Shown here: positions 11,118 through 21,755 of the stretch, in pieces
Position numbering within the stretch: position 1 is the first letter of the stretch
Layout: every line of letters starts with the position of its first letter
From: Anastrepha obliqua
Taxonomy: Eukaryota > Arthropoda > Insecta > Diptera > Tephritidae
Direction: 5' to 3'
Assembly: GCF_027943255.1 (NCBI RefSeq)
Contig: NC_072895.1
Span: 27,688,001-27,752,000 of the forward strand
DNA length: 64,000 bases
Translations under genes and position numbers: made by a program
Notes under the pieces: generated by a model
Told to the model about the DNA's origin: nothing
The model's database searches: none
Seen by the model: only the letters and a program-made list of their open reading frames with translations

Positions 11118-11290
11118 TAAACCCATTAGTTTTATCGTTTTTGCTGCTTTGTCTATGGCGTAGATCTCAGCTGGGAAGACGCTACACAAGTTTGGGAGCC
11201 TAAAAGAGCAATTTAAGGATAATTGTTCGGAGTACACTCCCGACCCAGTGCCATTGTCCATCATTGAGCCGTCAGCTGCTCCTTCAATTT
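11118..11290 (-). pseudogene. LINE RNase H fragment beside the SINE
   Basis: Minus-strand reading gives DNGTGSGVYSEQLSLNCSF, then LCSVFPAEIYAIDKAAKT, the first half of an RNase H domain as found in several dipteran LINEs (DGS..GxGVY...FqAEiyAI). It stops exactly where the SINE head begins, so the SINE probably inserted here. I could not find the continuation beyond the SINE tail, so the rest may have been lost. Confidence 0.7.
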
Positions 11291-12869
11291 GTGGTTTTCG
11301 AGATAATCTTTTCTAATAAATAGTTTCGTGATGCACCATTCTTTGGTGTGACAAGAAATTTTATGACGTACAGGTAATTCACAGCTTGAAATGGCCTGTC
11401 GAGTAGCGTCGAGTTGTTCGAACAATCTTTTTTTGATCGATTTGATTTTTCATTTTTTCACACAGTAATCGAAACCAGAAATCTATGCAAATAAGGATAC
11501 CCCTAACACTTACACACACAAAATAAGGGGAGTTGACCAAAAAATCATAAAAAGTTATAAATAAGTTAAGAGAAGCCAAAAAAGCTAAGCGACTTGAAAC
11601 GTTAGTAATTTTGTTAAAACGAAACGTGTTACCACAAGCAGTGTAGGCTAAACAGGCACCATTTATACACATACACTCACTTAGGCGTGTGTCACACGTC
11701 TAACGGGGAAATGTCGCTGAAACACGCCACTAATTAATTGACCCGAATGTTTCACGCAGGGGTCAGCTATGGTATTACGAACAAGCGAAAAACATGAAGG
11801 CGTAAGTCGATAACCATCCGACCGACAGACCAACCAGCCGGGCGAGCGACCGAGCGACCGAACCACTGTCGCTTCTGTCGACCACTTGACATAACAAACA
11901 AAGGCTCAAACTGAAGTTACCACCGACTGGTTGAATGCTTATGTCGGCCACGGTAAGTTGCAAATACGCGGCGAATGCCACAATGGCAATACCCACTGCC
12001 CCACCTCTTCTCTATGGACGCGCATTTACTCTGTTTCAGTTACTCTGCCTGTACAGTCAGTACGTGGGTAAATGGGTGCTCGGTTTATATGTAGACCAAA
12101 AACCAACAAGTTGGTGCGTCAGTCGGGCGATGGGGCGAAAAGCCTAATACTAAATTAATACCTTAGCGGTAATCCATTACTCATACCTTATCGAAGGTAA
12201 GACGCATTTAACAAATTATGCTTTTACTCCTGCCGCCGCTCGATGGTTACTATTACACATTTTTGTAAGGCGCATAGGCAGAGTCCTTCCTAGGTGAGTT
12301 TCGGCGCTCTGTGGCATCGAAAATTTCGTGCGAAGCAGTCGTGTCGCTTTACACAGCCACACACATACATAAATATTTTTAATTTTTTCTTTATGTGCAT
12401 GCATAATTTGGTGTGGGAATTTCCTGATTAAGTATACAATACAATTTCGGCCAGACTGTAATAAAAAAGCAAATAGCCACTGCTGAGTATTCATTGTTCG
12501 CAAGAAAAGAGGTTTAATTGCTTTAGCACACAGTTAAACAGAGGATACCAGAGCACTGAGACTGCGAGAGGGAGGAGCGTAGTGCGGCAGCCTGCAGGCT
12601 TAGCGGTGTTAAATTTTGATATGTGTAAGTGCTTTACGGCCAACGAATGCAGAAAAAGAAGAAAAAAATAACACACCTTTCGAACTTGTTTGGCTGCTTA
12701 AACGACTTTTCGTGCGTTTATTGTGTTTTATTCGTATTTTTCGCCGTTTCGTGCTAACTTTTTGTTGAAAATATTCTTCTGAAGTTTTAACTAAAATAGC
12801 AATTTTACGCTAAATATTCTGAAAGAATGCAAAATATGGCTTAAATCAGCTCACGCATTTATATTTAGT
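11291..12869. other. spacer without recognisable gene
   Basis: About 1.6 kb. A GACCGA/GAGCGACC-type degenerate tandem stretch lies at 11818-11865. Frames at 11379-11672 (-) and 12216-12503 (-) are open, with no recognised motif. Moderately higher GC than neighbours at 11800-12130. Confidence 0.4.
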
Positions 12870-13023
12870 AAGTAATGGGTGGCAGGTTAATCACCTACCC
12901 TGTCAGAAAGCAAATAGATTAACGAAACCAACGCAAGGCACAGCCTCGGAGTACGATGGAAGAGTCTTGTCGAGGCCCTATGCTTCCGAGAGGAGTGAAC
13001 AAGGAAAAAAAAAGTAATGGGTG
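12870..13023 (+). mobile_element. short retroposon with 12-bp target-site duplication
   Basis: The sequence AAGTAATGGGTG occurs at 12870-12881 and again at 13012-13023. Between them lies about 130 bp ending in GGAAAAAAAA. The interior (AAATAGATTAACGAAACCAA, TCTTGTCGAGGCCCTATGCT) matches the repeats at 6226-6330 and 26035-26135. A-tail plus direct flanking duplication is the hallmark of target-primed reverse transcription, so this is a strongly 5-prime-truncated LINE end or a SINE using it. Confidence 0.8.
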
Positions 13024-13199
13024 CTCTTTTAACTGTCAAACCAGAATGGTTTTGGTACTAGGCTTCAGTATTACTTGACAAAGGTAAAAATTTACTTAGA
13101 ACTAAACATTCTTCGGGTTATAAGCTACGGACACTCAAGTATTTCTAAAAATTTTGAGTTCATCCCCAATGTGCTGGATGTTGTTGTTGTTGTTGCTTT

Positions 13200-13970
13200 A
13201 ACAGTAATAGAATGCTGGATCATTGTACACCCTTGGATATGTCCGAGCGGAACTTTTTCCATTCATATTCCCTCAAGCGAAGAGTGGGCGGGGTGTAACA
13301 TTTGGAGGCTCGTCATGCCAAACATGTTTACGGATGGCTCGAAGTTGGAGGAAAGAGCTGGTGGGAAAGTATTCTGCGAGGAGCTCCCAGTCAAGCTCAA
13401 ATTTAGACTTCCGGATCACTGCAGTGTGTTCCAAGCAGAGGTGGCCCCAATTAATGAAGCTGTGTATTAGTTGCTCGCTTCTGTAATTACAGTAAAGATT
13501 GTAAATATCTACTCCGACAGACAAGCGGCAATTAGGGCCTTGGGCTTGTTGTTTGTGCGTTGGAAAATTGTCGGGGAATGCCTGAATTTTCTCTCGAATG
13601 CAACGAAATATTTCGAAATTAGGCTCATTTGGGTTGCTGGTCACAGCTGATAGAAGGAAACTGCTGAGCTGTTAAGCCGGCTAGATAGGGGACCCTGGAG
13701 ACGGTTTCATCGCAAAACGAGAGAATTGGCGTTCCGTTGAGAACCTGTGGCCTGCTACTAGTAAGATGGGCCTCGCGTCAGCTCAACCAGCGCTTCTGGC
13801 CACGGGTAAATCGGGGAGCTCGAGGGAACTTCTAAGTCTAACAAAGCCGCAGCTCTCGTATTTGGTAGGTATCCTTACCGGGCATTATTCCCGAGGTGTT
13901 CATGCGGTGCGGCTATTGGGATTGCTTCAAATTCGTTCTGCTGAAGGTGTCTGGAGAACGAGGTGGAGTT
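13200..13970 (+). pseudogene. LINE RNase H and C-terminal remnant
   Basis: Frames across this stretch give FTDGSKLEERAGGKVF, PDHCSVFQAEVAPINEAV, then IYSDRQAAIRALG and RLIWVAGHS, the successive blocks of an RNase H domain. The conserved Ser of SDSQ is changed to Arg. Stops occur after NEAVY and at several points beyond GHS, and a frame change is needed to reach the C-terminal tail (LSYLVGILTGHY). It abuts the Tc1-like relic that starts near 13985. Inactive LINE debris. Confidence 0.8.
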
Positions 13971-13984
13971 ATCTCAGCACCACT

Positions 13985-15560
13985 CACGTTTTTTTTACAA
14001 AATGAGTTCCGTGTATGAAAAACATCTCCAAGCTGTGTTTCTATGTACACACCCTAAAGTCCAAAACAAGTCACATGCAGCTGCAGCAAAAAAAAAATAT
14101 TTGAAGAAGCCGAAAACGCTCATAAATAAATGGGTGCAACGGTATACCGAAGTTAAAAACGTTGACGACTTCCTCGGACGAGGCCCAGAAAAATACCTCT
14201 CCAAGGCGAGATCAAAAGAGCAAGGATTTGTTTGTGACAAAGCGAAACTTGTTGCGTGAAGCTCCAAATTCGGAACGGAATCGCGCAAACGTAATATTCA
14301 AGAATAAATCTTCCTTCTAGGTGAATAGCTGCATATGTCGATCCTGATGTACTGCTGTTAAACAACAACTTGAACGAACTGTTAAGCATCCAGTTAAAGT
14401 TCATGTTTGGGGCTGCTTCTCCGAAAAAGGATTTGGCCATTTATTTGTTTTTACCGCCAATTCGAATGCAGCTGCGAAGATGTTTCGAAGCACTAAACAA
14501 CCTTGGATTTTACAAGAAGACGACGATCCCAAGCATTGAAGCCGAAGATGTGTTGAATGGAATCAACAAAATGGGATTGAAATGTTGGATTGGCGTTCAT
14601 AGTCGCCTGATGCCACTCACTGACAATTACAACCGATGGTCGGTTTTGGCCACTACCAAAATGCTACGCCAATCGCCACTGCATTGCGCGCGTTGACGCC
14701 AGTTAGAAACACCAAGGGCGGTCAGGTCGTCGTCGACTTGGTCTTTCCAATGTAGATGAGGACGTCTTTTTTGGCGAGTTCCACCAGTGCATTTCGAAAA
14801 GAATATCTTATTTGCTGGAGCGTTATTGTCCATTCGCTCAACGTGACCTAGCCAGCGCAGTCGGTGAATTTAAATGTGCTTCACTACTACGACAATGTCG
14901 GTGTACTGCTCGTGGTTCCATCTTATTCGATATGCATCACAAATCAGACCATGGGTCGTGCGAAGAATCGTATAGCACCATACAGTAAGACCGGGAGAAT
15001 GGGTGATTGATAGAGCTTTCGTGCATCGTGCTTACTTTTCAATTGCTCACCCAGCCCAAAGTAGCACCTGTTGGTACGAGTTATTCTTCTCTGGATTTCT
15101 TGACTGACGTTGTGGTTGCTGTTAATGCTATGGATCCTAGGTAGACAAAGTCTTTGACTACGCCGAGCTCGTAATTGTCAATCGCAGCCTGCCGTCCAAT
15201 ATGCGTAGACTTTTTGGTTGTTGACACAAGATACTTTGTCTTGCATTCGTTTACCGCAAGACCCACTCGACGGGATTATTTTCCAATAATGGTGAATGTT
15301 GCACTGACTGCCCGCTGACTAATGCTTACAATGCCTGATGCCATTCTATTGAAAATGTTTGGGCAATAGGTAAGCCAAAATTCAACGAAAAACAAAGATG
15401 GACGGACAAACAATTATCAAGTTCAATTCGGCTCATTTGGAGCCAATTACATCCACAGCTGGCGCAGAAATTAACACAAAATATAACTCGAAGATGTGAA
15501 GCCATTATGGTCAATGGTGGTGCCCATAGATTTTATTGAGTAGGTTGCGTATAAAAAAAT
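13985..15560 (+). pseudogene. Tc1-like transposase split by a LINE
   Basis: Begins MSSVYEKHLQAVFLCTHPKV at 14001 with a paired-type HTH (KTLINKWVQRYTEVKNVDDF). After a decayed middle with several stops it continues HPVKVHVWGCFSEKGFGH (14395-14450) and WILQEDDDPKH, the second catalytic Asp region. At 14615 it is cut by a minus-strand LINE and resumes at 15333 with IENVWAIGKPKFNEKQRW and ends CEAIMVNGGAHRFY then TGA near 15538. The third catalytic Glu is in IENVW. An 11-bp duplication, GCCTGATGCCA, borders the insert. Terminal inverted repeats were not found. Confidence 0.8.
14616..15332 (-). mobile_element. 5-prime-truncated LINE inside the Tc1-like relic
   Basis: Minus strand carries the C-terminal part of a LINE pol: VGLAVNECKTKYLVS and VVKDFVYLGS, YRIRWNHEQY, HRLRWLGHVERMD, then a basic segment and LTALGVSNWRQRA ... 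SGDWRSIL. These are the late RT, thumb and tail motifs I know from RTE/CR1-like insect LINEs. It is flanked by GCCTGATGCCA at 14605-14615 and 15333-15343. No poly-A is visible at the 3-prime end (near 14616). Many stops, so dead. Same general family as 23060-23300, 32220-32640 and 53665-53805. Confidence 0.82.
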
Positions 15561-15599
15561 GTTACATTATAAATTCATACAATGCAGTTTTGATTTATT

Positions 15600-16500
15600 A
15601 TCGATTGGCTGTTTGTGCACTGCGACCTGAAGAGATCTATTGTGCAGCCATGTAGCCTACTCGAACAGATTTAGGCAGTTAATAAATCCTAAAACTGCTG
15701 TAGGCTTAATTTCTACTAGGAGGTTGGGATCTACAGCCCCATTTCCCAGGTAATTTAGTCTGCGTCATGCCACTGCTGGGCAGTCACATAGAACGTGTTT
15801 TGCTGTTTTTTTGTGCCTCTTTGCAGAGTCTACAGGAATCGTGTTCTATCGAACCTTTTACCTTTTTCATGTGATAATTGAGTTTGCAGTGTCCTGTTAG
15901 TAGTTTAGTGTAAAGTTTTTTGTCCAGTAGTCGTGCTTACGCAGAAAGGCACTTTTGAAGCTGTTATTTACCTTGCTGAAGGGTTCTATGGACCTATAAA
16001 GGGAGTGTTTGCCCCCTTTTTTGCTAACGGATCCGCAATTTCATTCCCTTCGTGCCCCTCATGTCTCGGAACTCACATCAAAGTAACAAAGTTGTTTGAT
16101 GCTAGGGTGTTGAGGGTTTTAAAACATTTCCAGACCAACCTTGATTGGAATGAGAAGTTATCCAGCGACTTTAGAGCTGTTTGACTGTCGGAGAGAATGT
16201 TAATATTGGCACCGCGCGTGCCTCTCCGTAGACATTCTCTGGCACACAGCTCTAAGGCGTAGACCTTCGCCTGGAAAATGAAAGTGGGTTTTCCCAATGC
16301 AATTGCTTTTTTGAAATGTGGTCCGACGACACGCTGAGCGGTCACCACTTTGAATTTCTTGGAGAATTCTAGTTTCCTTTCCATCTTGTCGTGGATTGTC
16401 AGGCACGGAGAGTTCAGGATTGAACTCAGAATTCTTACATGTCCTGTAAGATTGTACAATGCAGTTTGTTTTTTAGGTTCTAAGTTATGGCGGTCAGGCT
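15600..16500 (-). pseudogene. LINE RNase H plus C-terminal zinc-binding tail
   Basis: Minus strand: IFQAKVYALELCARECLRRG, NILSDSQTALKSL, then HEGHEGNEIADPLAKKGA after a stop that replaces the expected Trp, and lower down CRLCKEAQKNSKTRS, a degraded Cys/His cluster. The blocks give an RNase H domain in order followed by the LINE C-terminal tail. The 3-prime untranslated part runs to about 15600. It resembles the LINE at 49500-50670 (same GHEGHEGNE block) and the one at 36880-37620. Confidence 0.8.
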
Positions 16501-16624
16501 TTGATTAGACAGACTGTATACCTTAAATACTCACGTTTTTTGTTATTAAATTCTCTATTTTATCATTTCTGACAATACATAAACGTCAAATTTCCAACCC
16601 GCGCAAGGGCGGAAATGCGCTAAA

Positions 16625-17918
16625 TATTGGGTTGGGGAAAAAGAAATATCGTATTTGTGATCGAAATTTGACGCTTTATTTAACGTACTTAGAATTATCC
16701 GATTCAAGTCAAATAAGCCCCGCTTTGTTCGCAAACTTGTTACCATTTAGAAGGCAACTTCGTTATCCGCCTTTATAAAACCTCCCTCCTTATTTGCAAA
16801 AAACTCAGACAACCAGTTTTCGCAAGCCTCTTTTGAGGCTAACTTGGTATCACCAAGGGCGTGTTGCATGGACCGAAAGAGATGATAGTCACTTGGTGCC
16901 AGGTCTGGACTATATGGTGGGTGCGATAGGACATCCCATCCGAACTCCTGTAGCTCTGGCGGGTCATCAAAGATGTGTGAGGACGAGCGTTGTCCTGGTG
17001 GAACACAACACCATTCCTATTGACCAATTCTGGCCGCTTCTGGTCAATCGCCTGCTTCAAACGGTCAAGTTGCTCACAGTAGAGGACCGAATTAAGGTCT
17101 GGCCATAGTTGAGCAGCTCATAGTGGATAATTCCCTTCCAAAACCACAAAACACACAGCAAAACCTTCATTGCGGTCAATCCGGGCTTGGCGATGGTTTG
17201 GGCCGGCTCGCCGCTTCTCGACCACGATCTTTTTCGCTTGGCGTTGTCGTACGTGATTCACTTTTCATCACCAGTCACATTCCGCTTCAAAAATGGGTCA
17301 AGTTCGTTCCGTTTAGGTAGAGAATCGCAAGCGTTGATTCGGTCCAAGAGATTTTTTTGCGTCAACACGTGTGGCAGCCAAACATCCAGCTTTTTTTGGA
17401 ATTCAATCTTCTGCAAATGGTTCCAAAAGGTTTTGTGGTCTACACCTAGTTCCTGACTACTCGAGCGATTGCTCATATGCCGGTCTCTTTGGATAATTTC
17501 AACGATTTTATCAGTCTCTACGACGATTGGCCTACCAGTACGGCGTGCATCTTCGACATCTACTACACCAGAACGCAATCGATCGAACCAACGCTGTGCT
17601 GTGCGAATCGTTACAGTAACAGGTCCATAAATTTCACAAATTTTTGCCGCCGCCTTCGTTGCATTTTTGCCTCTAAGGTAGTAAAAACGTGAAATATGAC
17701 GAATTTCTTGCTTGGTGGACTCCATCTTTGACGCGCTATAACTTAAGACTGAAATGTACGATCACAACATTGTTAAAGAGACACTTGTAGTACAGATTGT
17801 CGTCTTCAAATCGCCGTTTAGTGTGACCCGATGCAATAAGGGCGATTACAACGCAAGATATGTTTAAATGTCGCGCTCAATTGACAAAATACGACATTAT
17901 TTTTTCCCCAACCCAATA
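16625..17918 (-). mobile_element. full-length mariner, minus strand (1.29 kb)
   Basis: Inverted ends TTGGGTTGGGGAAAAAGAAA (left) and, read on the minus strand from the right, TTGGGTTGGGGAAAAAATAA, both followed by a CGTATTT block. TA flanks at 16625-16626 and 17917-17918. The size is typical of a complete mariner, and the transposase gene sits between 16839 and 17725 on the minus strand. A 5-prime-truncated and internally deleted relative is at 21235-21755. Confidence 0.92.
16839..17725 (-). pseudogene. mariner transposase (mellifera-like), broken
   Basis: Starts MESTKQEIRHISRFYYLRGK at 17725. HTH and linker follow (RTAQRWFDRLRSGVVDVEDA, SNRSSSQELGVDHKT), then KKLDVWLPHVL and the first catalytic Asp in VTGDEK. 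The next codon is TGA where Trp is conserved. It continues RKRSWSRSGEPAQT, a one-base loss near 17095, then NRNGVVFHQDNARPHTS with the second Asp, and another shift before the YSPDLAPSDYH region near 16940. So one nonsense and two frameshift changes interrupt an otherwise well-preserved gene. Assignment to the mellifera-like group is from memory of its HTH and linker motifs. Confidence 0.88.
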
Positions 17919-20207
17919 TCAGATTCCACCACCAAAATAAATGCCTTCGGTTACTCAAACTGCAGCCATATGCTTTTTTTGTGCATAAGTAAGATTTGCT
18001 ACAGTATATTCAAATGAAGGCACTCTTTGTACGAAATTATTAAATTTGTACATGAAATCTAGTAGATTTATAATTTTTCCATGAAAGGGTTAAAGCGCAA
18101 ACATTTGAGCACAACATTTCATAAACATTTCGTGCTAAGTACAATTGCAGTTCGCTTTAAAAAATTCCATCTTATCACTATTGACGCTGATAAGAGTTAT
18201 CAGCGAAAAATTACTGATTACTATGATTAAGCAGCCTTTCAGACTGACTACGTTTTTTAAAAGTAGTAAACATTAGTCAAAGGCAAGCATAGCGCACATT
18301 CTGATATCATTAACGAATTGGCTAACTGAAATTTCTTTGAAAACGCGATTTACAGTAATAGTAAAAATAAACAATTTGTAGTAGGCTATTTACTAAGCAC
18401 AAGTTCCGGTTGAGAACAAGAGAGCATGCGTATGTGTGTATGTGTTACATGCACAATCTTCAGCTGTTGTTTGAATGGTTGCATTATAGTATATATGCAT
18501 GTGTTTGCCTTTTGAAGTTACTGTGATTGCGATTGCAGAAGCATTTTGTGCATTTGTGTTCGCTCACTCTCTCTCTCTCTCGCTCTCTACCTCACCCACA
18601 CTCTCTTTCACTATGTCAGCGCTCGCTGCTACCAAACGTGTAGCTTCAGTCAATATTTTCTCACTTTACCGGTTATAGTGGTTGGGGAAAAAATGACATA
18701 AGATCCATTTTGAGCAAGTGAAAATAAAAGCTAGCAAAACCATAAATTATTGATGGCGAAAGCATATGATCGCATGCAATACTCGCACAAATCAGGCGAG
18801 ACAACACGAAGTGGCGCTCGTTTGATTTCGTTTCGTTTGGTAGAAGGTGAAGTGAAACGAATGAAGTATGAGGCGCTCGATGGTAAAATACCAAATAGAG
18901 CTTAACTAGATAAATTAGCAAAAAAGAGCACGAGTGATGGCGAAGAGGGAGAGCAGCATAACAGCGGTAGAGTTAAAGCCAGTTGAGCACACAGTGTTGT
19001 GACAGTGAAGGCAGCGATGACGATGGCGGCAGTGGCATTTAGCTAAAAATGTAATCAATGACTCATAATAACAAATGAGTAACCACTGACTGATAGCCTT
19101 TGTTGATGTAGTATTTTATAAATGCTGGCTGGCTATGGGTATTTGCCAAGAGGTGTCCCCAAAATAGAGAGAATTTACAATAATTCAGATTAACTGCTGC
19201 AATCTTTGATTATGGGGTTGAACTTGTAGGCATACACACATACCTACATACATATATACGTATAAGCCAATACATTTATAAGGTAAGATATTGAGACATG
19301 CCAATAACGGCAGCCGTCACCGCAAATACGCTTGTGTTGTTTACAGGCATGTCGATGGCGGTTTTGTAATATAAGTTAGACTATGACGACATTGGCTTTG
19401 GCTCATGAAAATCAGACCTTTACGCTACGGATGAGAATGAATATGTATGTATGTAATTATAATGAGGCGCGCATAACAAAAGGTAAGTGAAGAGGTAAAG
19501 AGGCAGAAACAAAGCGAAAAATGTTGCAAAACGCTTGTGAAACTCGTGTAAAGCAGCGCGCCTCCTTACAACAAGCAAAGCTTTATCAAAAAAAAAAAAT
19601 AATAATAATAATAATAGTAGTAAGAGACAAAAAAAAAATACTAAAAATGCTAAATAAAAAAATTTAAGTACAAAATAAAAATATAAAAATGTAAAAAAAA
19701 AACAAAATAACAAATGACAAAAGAAAAGCTTAGACTTGACTATATAAACCGCTATGGATGGCAATAACAAAGCAAGGCAATAAGCAAAGGTTAGCGACGG
19801 CATTGTACAAAAGTATATATAAATTGTGTGTATGTATGTACATATGTATGCATGGATGTATGTATGTATGCATGCATGCATGTTTGTGTACCGCATATTA
19901 TGTGGCAAGTATACGCCTTTGTTTATTGCATATTTATGTACAACTACTTAAGCAGACTGCGCTACTTATTATTATATTGGACTGACAGCCAAGTGCCTCC
20001 TTTTCCCACAACCCAACGAGGTCACAATCATCGTTTATTGTTTTCGACACTTTACTGCAATGAAGGCAAATTAAAATCTTGTTGTTGGTAGGGAAAAGTG
20101 AAAAATAAGTTAGAAATATGAGAATATAGAAAATAGAATTCTACAGCCAAGTAAAATAGAAACCGATACTTAGGAGGCAAGAAAAAAAATAAATAAATGC
20201 AAAGTTA
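17919..20207. other. spacer with microsatellites
   Basis: About 2.3 kb with no supported gene. Includes a CT run (18565-18595), an AAT run (19597-19617), A-rich low-complexity sequence (19565-19720) and a TATG/CATG array (19825-19885). Frames such as 19420-19908 (-) are low-complexity artefacts of these runs. Confidence 0.55.
19825..19885. repeat. TATG/CATG microsatellite
   Basis: Degenerate tetranucleotide array of ATGTATGTATGT and GCATGCATGCATG type. Similar arrays occur near 43765-43850 and 59235-59260. No function inferred. Confidence 0.8.
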
Positions 20208-20295
20208 GTGGCGCAAAATTAATCATCGACTGGATGTACGCCGCCAATTGCAAAAATTATAAAACTGCCGATAGATAGGGTGATTTTTGACTCAA
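20208..20295. repeat. short inverted-repeat element related to 38.9-39.9 kb array
   Basis: Contains GTGGCGCAAAATTAATCATC near 20210 and GATAGGGTGATTTTTGAC near 20275, which together mirror the terminal sequence GGTGGCACAAAATTAATCACCCTATC at 38957-38982. Probably a tiny deletion derivative of the same element family. Confidence 0.55.
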
Positions 20296-20334
20296 TAAGA
20301 AACCCAGAGGATGTGCTTAGGCTCCAAGCTGACC

Positions 20335-20764
20335 TTAAGGGGTTAGAATTTTCAAGAAATCGATTTTATTTTTATTTTATTTTTTCTTAATGTAGGTAGA
20401 TATTTTTTAAGAATACACACAGAAAATTTAATATCGTTCCGGTGAATATTTTCGAAGTTACACGCAAATTTGAAAACGCGTTTCAGAGCGCTTGAAAGTA
20501 CAAGGCAAATTTTAAACGCGTTTTTCTCAAAATGGTGTTTTCAAAGTCGGTGACCAACTTTACTCGAAAACGGCTTAAGCGATTAGTCTTAAATTTTAAC
20601 ACGAGCTTCTTAAATATTATTTTTTAGAAATTAATCGGAAATGTTTTCTCACCGATATATATATTTTTTATACACAATTTAAGGCCGAAATATTGGTCAA
20701 AAATGGTTTTTGTTTTTGAGAAACCGCCATTTTGTCAAAAAATTTATTTTGCTTATTCCTTCGA
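20335..20764. repeat. fold-back family fragment (copy 2)
   Basis: Opens with TTAAGGGGTTAG at 20335, the same tip as the repeats at 4978 and 30328. The interior has AACGCGTTTCAGAGCGC, TTTACTCGAAAACGG and GTCTTAAATTTTAACACGAG (20590 region), the phrase shared with 30920-30985 and 51662-51740. The matching right tip (CCCCTTAA) is absent. The repeat runs into TTAACCTTTTGGGG at 20765, so the right arm may have been lost. Confidence 0.5.
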
Positions 20765-21190
20765 TTAACCTTTTGGGGACGGAGCCGCTCGACGGCAAGC
20801 GTCGCTGAGGACGCGAGGTATTGAATTGTGCAGTAAAAAAAATAAATACGTTGAACGTTATAAAAACTAAGGTTTTATTTAGCACAAGAAATTTTTTTCA
20901 TAAATTCAAAAAATAATTATAAACAAACTGCTATCACTGCTAATGTTGAAATGCTTGAGTGGATTCCTTATTCCACGGATTTCACTTCTAATTGACGAAG
21001 TAATGCCGTCATCTTCCGTCTTATCAGATTCAAAGTAATATTTGTCAGAACTATCTAACGTATCATCTCTAGATCGCTTAGCCATCGTGCATAGGATGAA
21101 ATAAAAAATATAAAAAAAGCCTGCTGGTTTCTCTAGCAGTGACACTGAGAGACTGAATCGAAGAAGTGAAATTCGTTCTGACTCTACCAT
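20765..21190 (-). pseudogene. possible piggyBac-like remnant
   Basis: The left edge TTAACCTTTTGGGGACGG looks like a piggyBac-type tip (TTAA target, then CC). On the minus strand an open frame from about 21085 reads MAKRSRDDTLDSSDKYYFES and continues acidic (DKTEDDGITSS), resembling the acidic N-terminus of piggyBac-type transposases. No catalytic region follows. Could also be chance. Weak call. Confidence 0.3.
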
Positions 21191-21234
21191 CGTCTCACAT
21201 AGTAAGTTTACATTATAAGGAAGATAAGACTTCT

Positions 21235-21755
21235 CGACTTACTCGCAGTTTGTTCGATCGATTTCGTTCTGGTGTAGTAGATGTCGAAGATGCACCCCGT
21301 ACTGGTAGGCCAATCGTCGTAGAGACTGATAAAATCGTTGAAATTATCCAAAGAGACCGGCATGTGAGCAATCGCTCGATTAGTCAGGAACTAGGTGTAG
21401 ACCACAAAACCGTTTGGAACCATTTGCAGAAGATTGGATTCCAAAAAAAGCTGGATGTTTGGGTGCCAAACGTGTTGACGCAAAAAAATCTCTTGGACTG
21501 AATCAACGCTCGCGATTCTCTACCTAAACGGAACGAACTTGACCCATTTTTTAAGCGGATGGTGACTGGCGATGAAAAGTGGATCACGTAGAGGGGGGGG
21601 GTTTTATAAAGGGGGATAATGAAGTTGCCTTCTAAATGGCAAAAAGTTTACTAACAAAACGGGGCATATTTGACTTGAATCGGATAATTCTAAGTCGTTA
21701 AATAAAGCGTAAAATTTCGATCACAAATACGACATTTCTTTTTCACTAACCATTT
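21235..21755 (+). pseudogene. mellifera-like mariner, truncated and internally deleted
   Basis: Enters in the linker of the transposase (FDRFRSGVVDVEDAPRTGRP), continues SNRSISQELGVDHKTVWNHL and KKLDVWVPNVLTQKNLLD, stops at TGA near 21499, then KRNELDPFFKRMVTGDEKWIT with the first catalytic Asp. It then jumps to the 3-prime untranslated end (ACAAATACGACATTTCTTTTTC). The whole second half, including two catalytic Asp, is missing. It closely matches the copy at 16625-17918 in inverted orientation. Where the comparison is possible it keeps Trp in GDEKW, so the stop in the other copy arose separately. The 5-prime end is absent. Confidence 0.85.

Noticed and set aside
19420..19908. 162-codon hydrophobic minus-strand ORF
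   Set aside because: It is produced by AAT, poly-A and TATG simple repeats. The residues are runs of Leu and Phe with no independent support.
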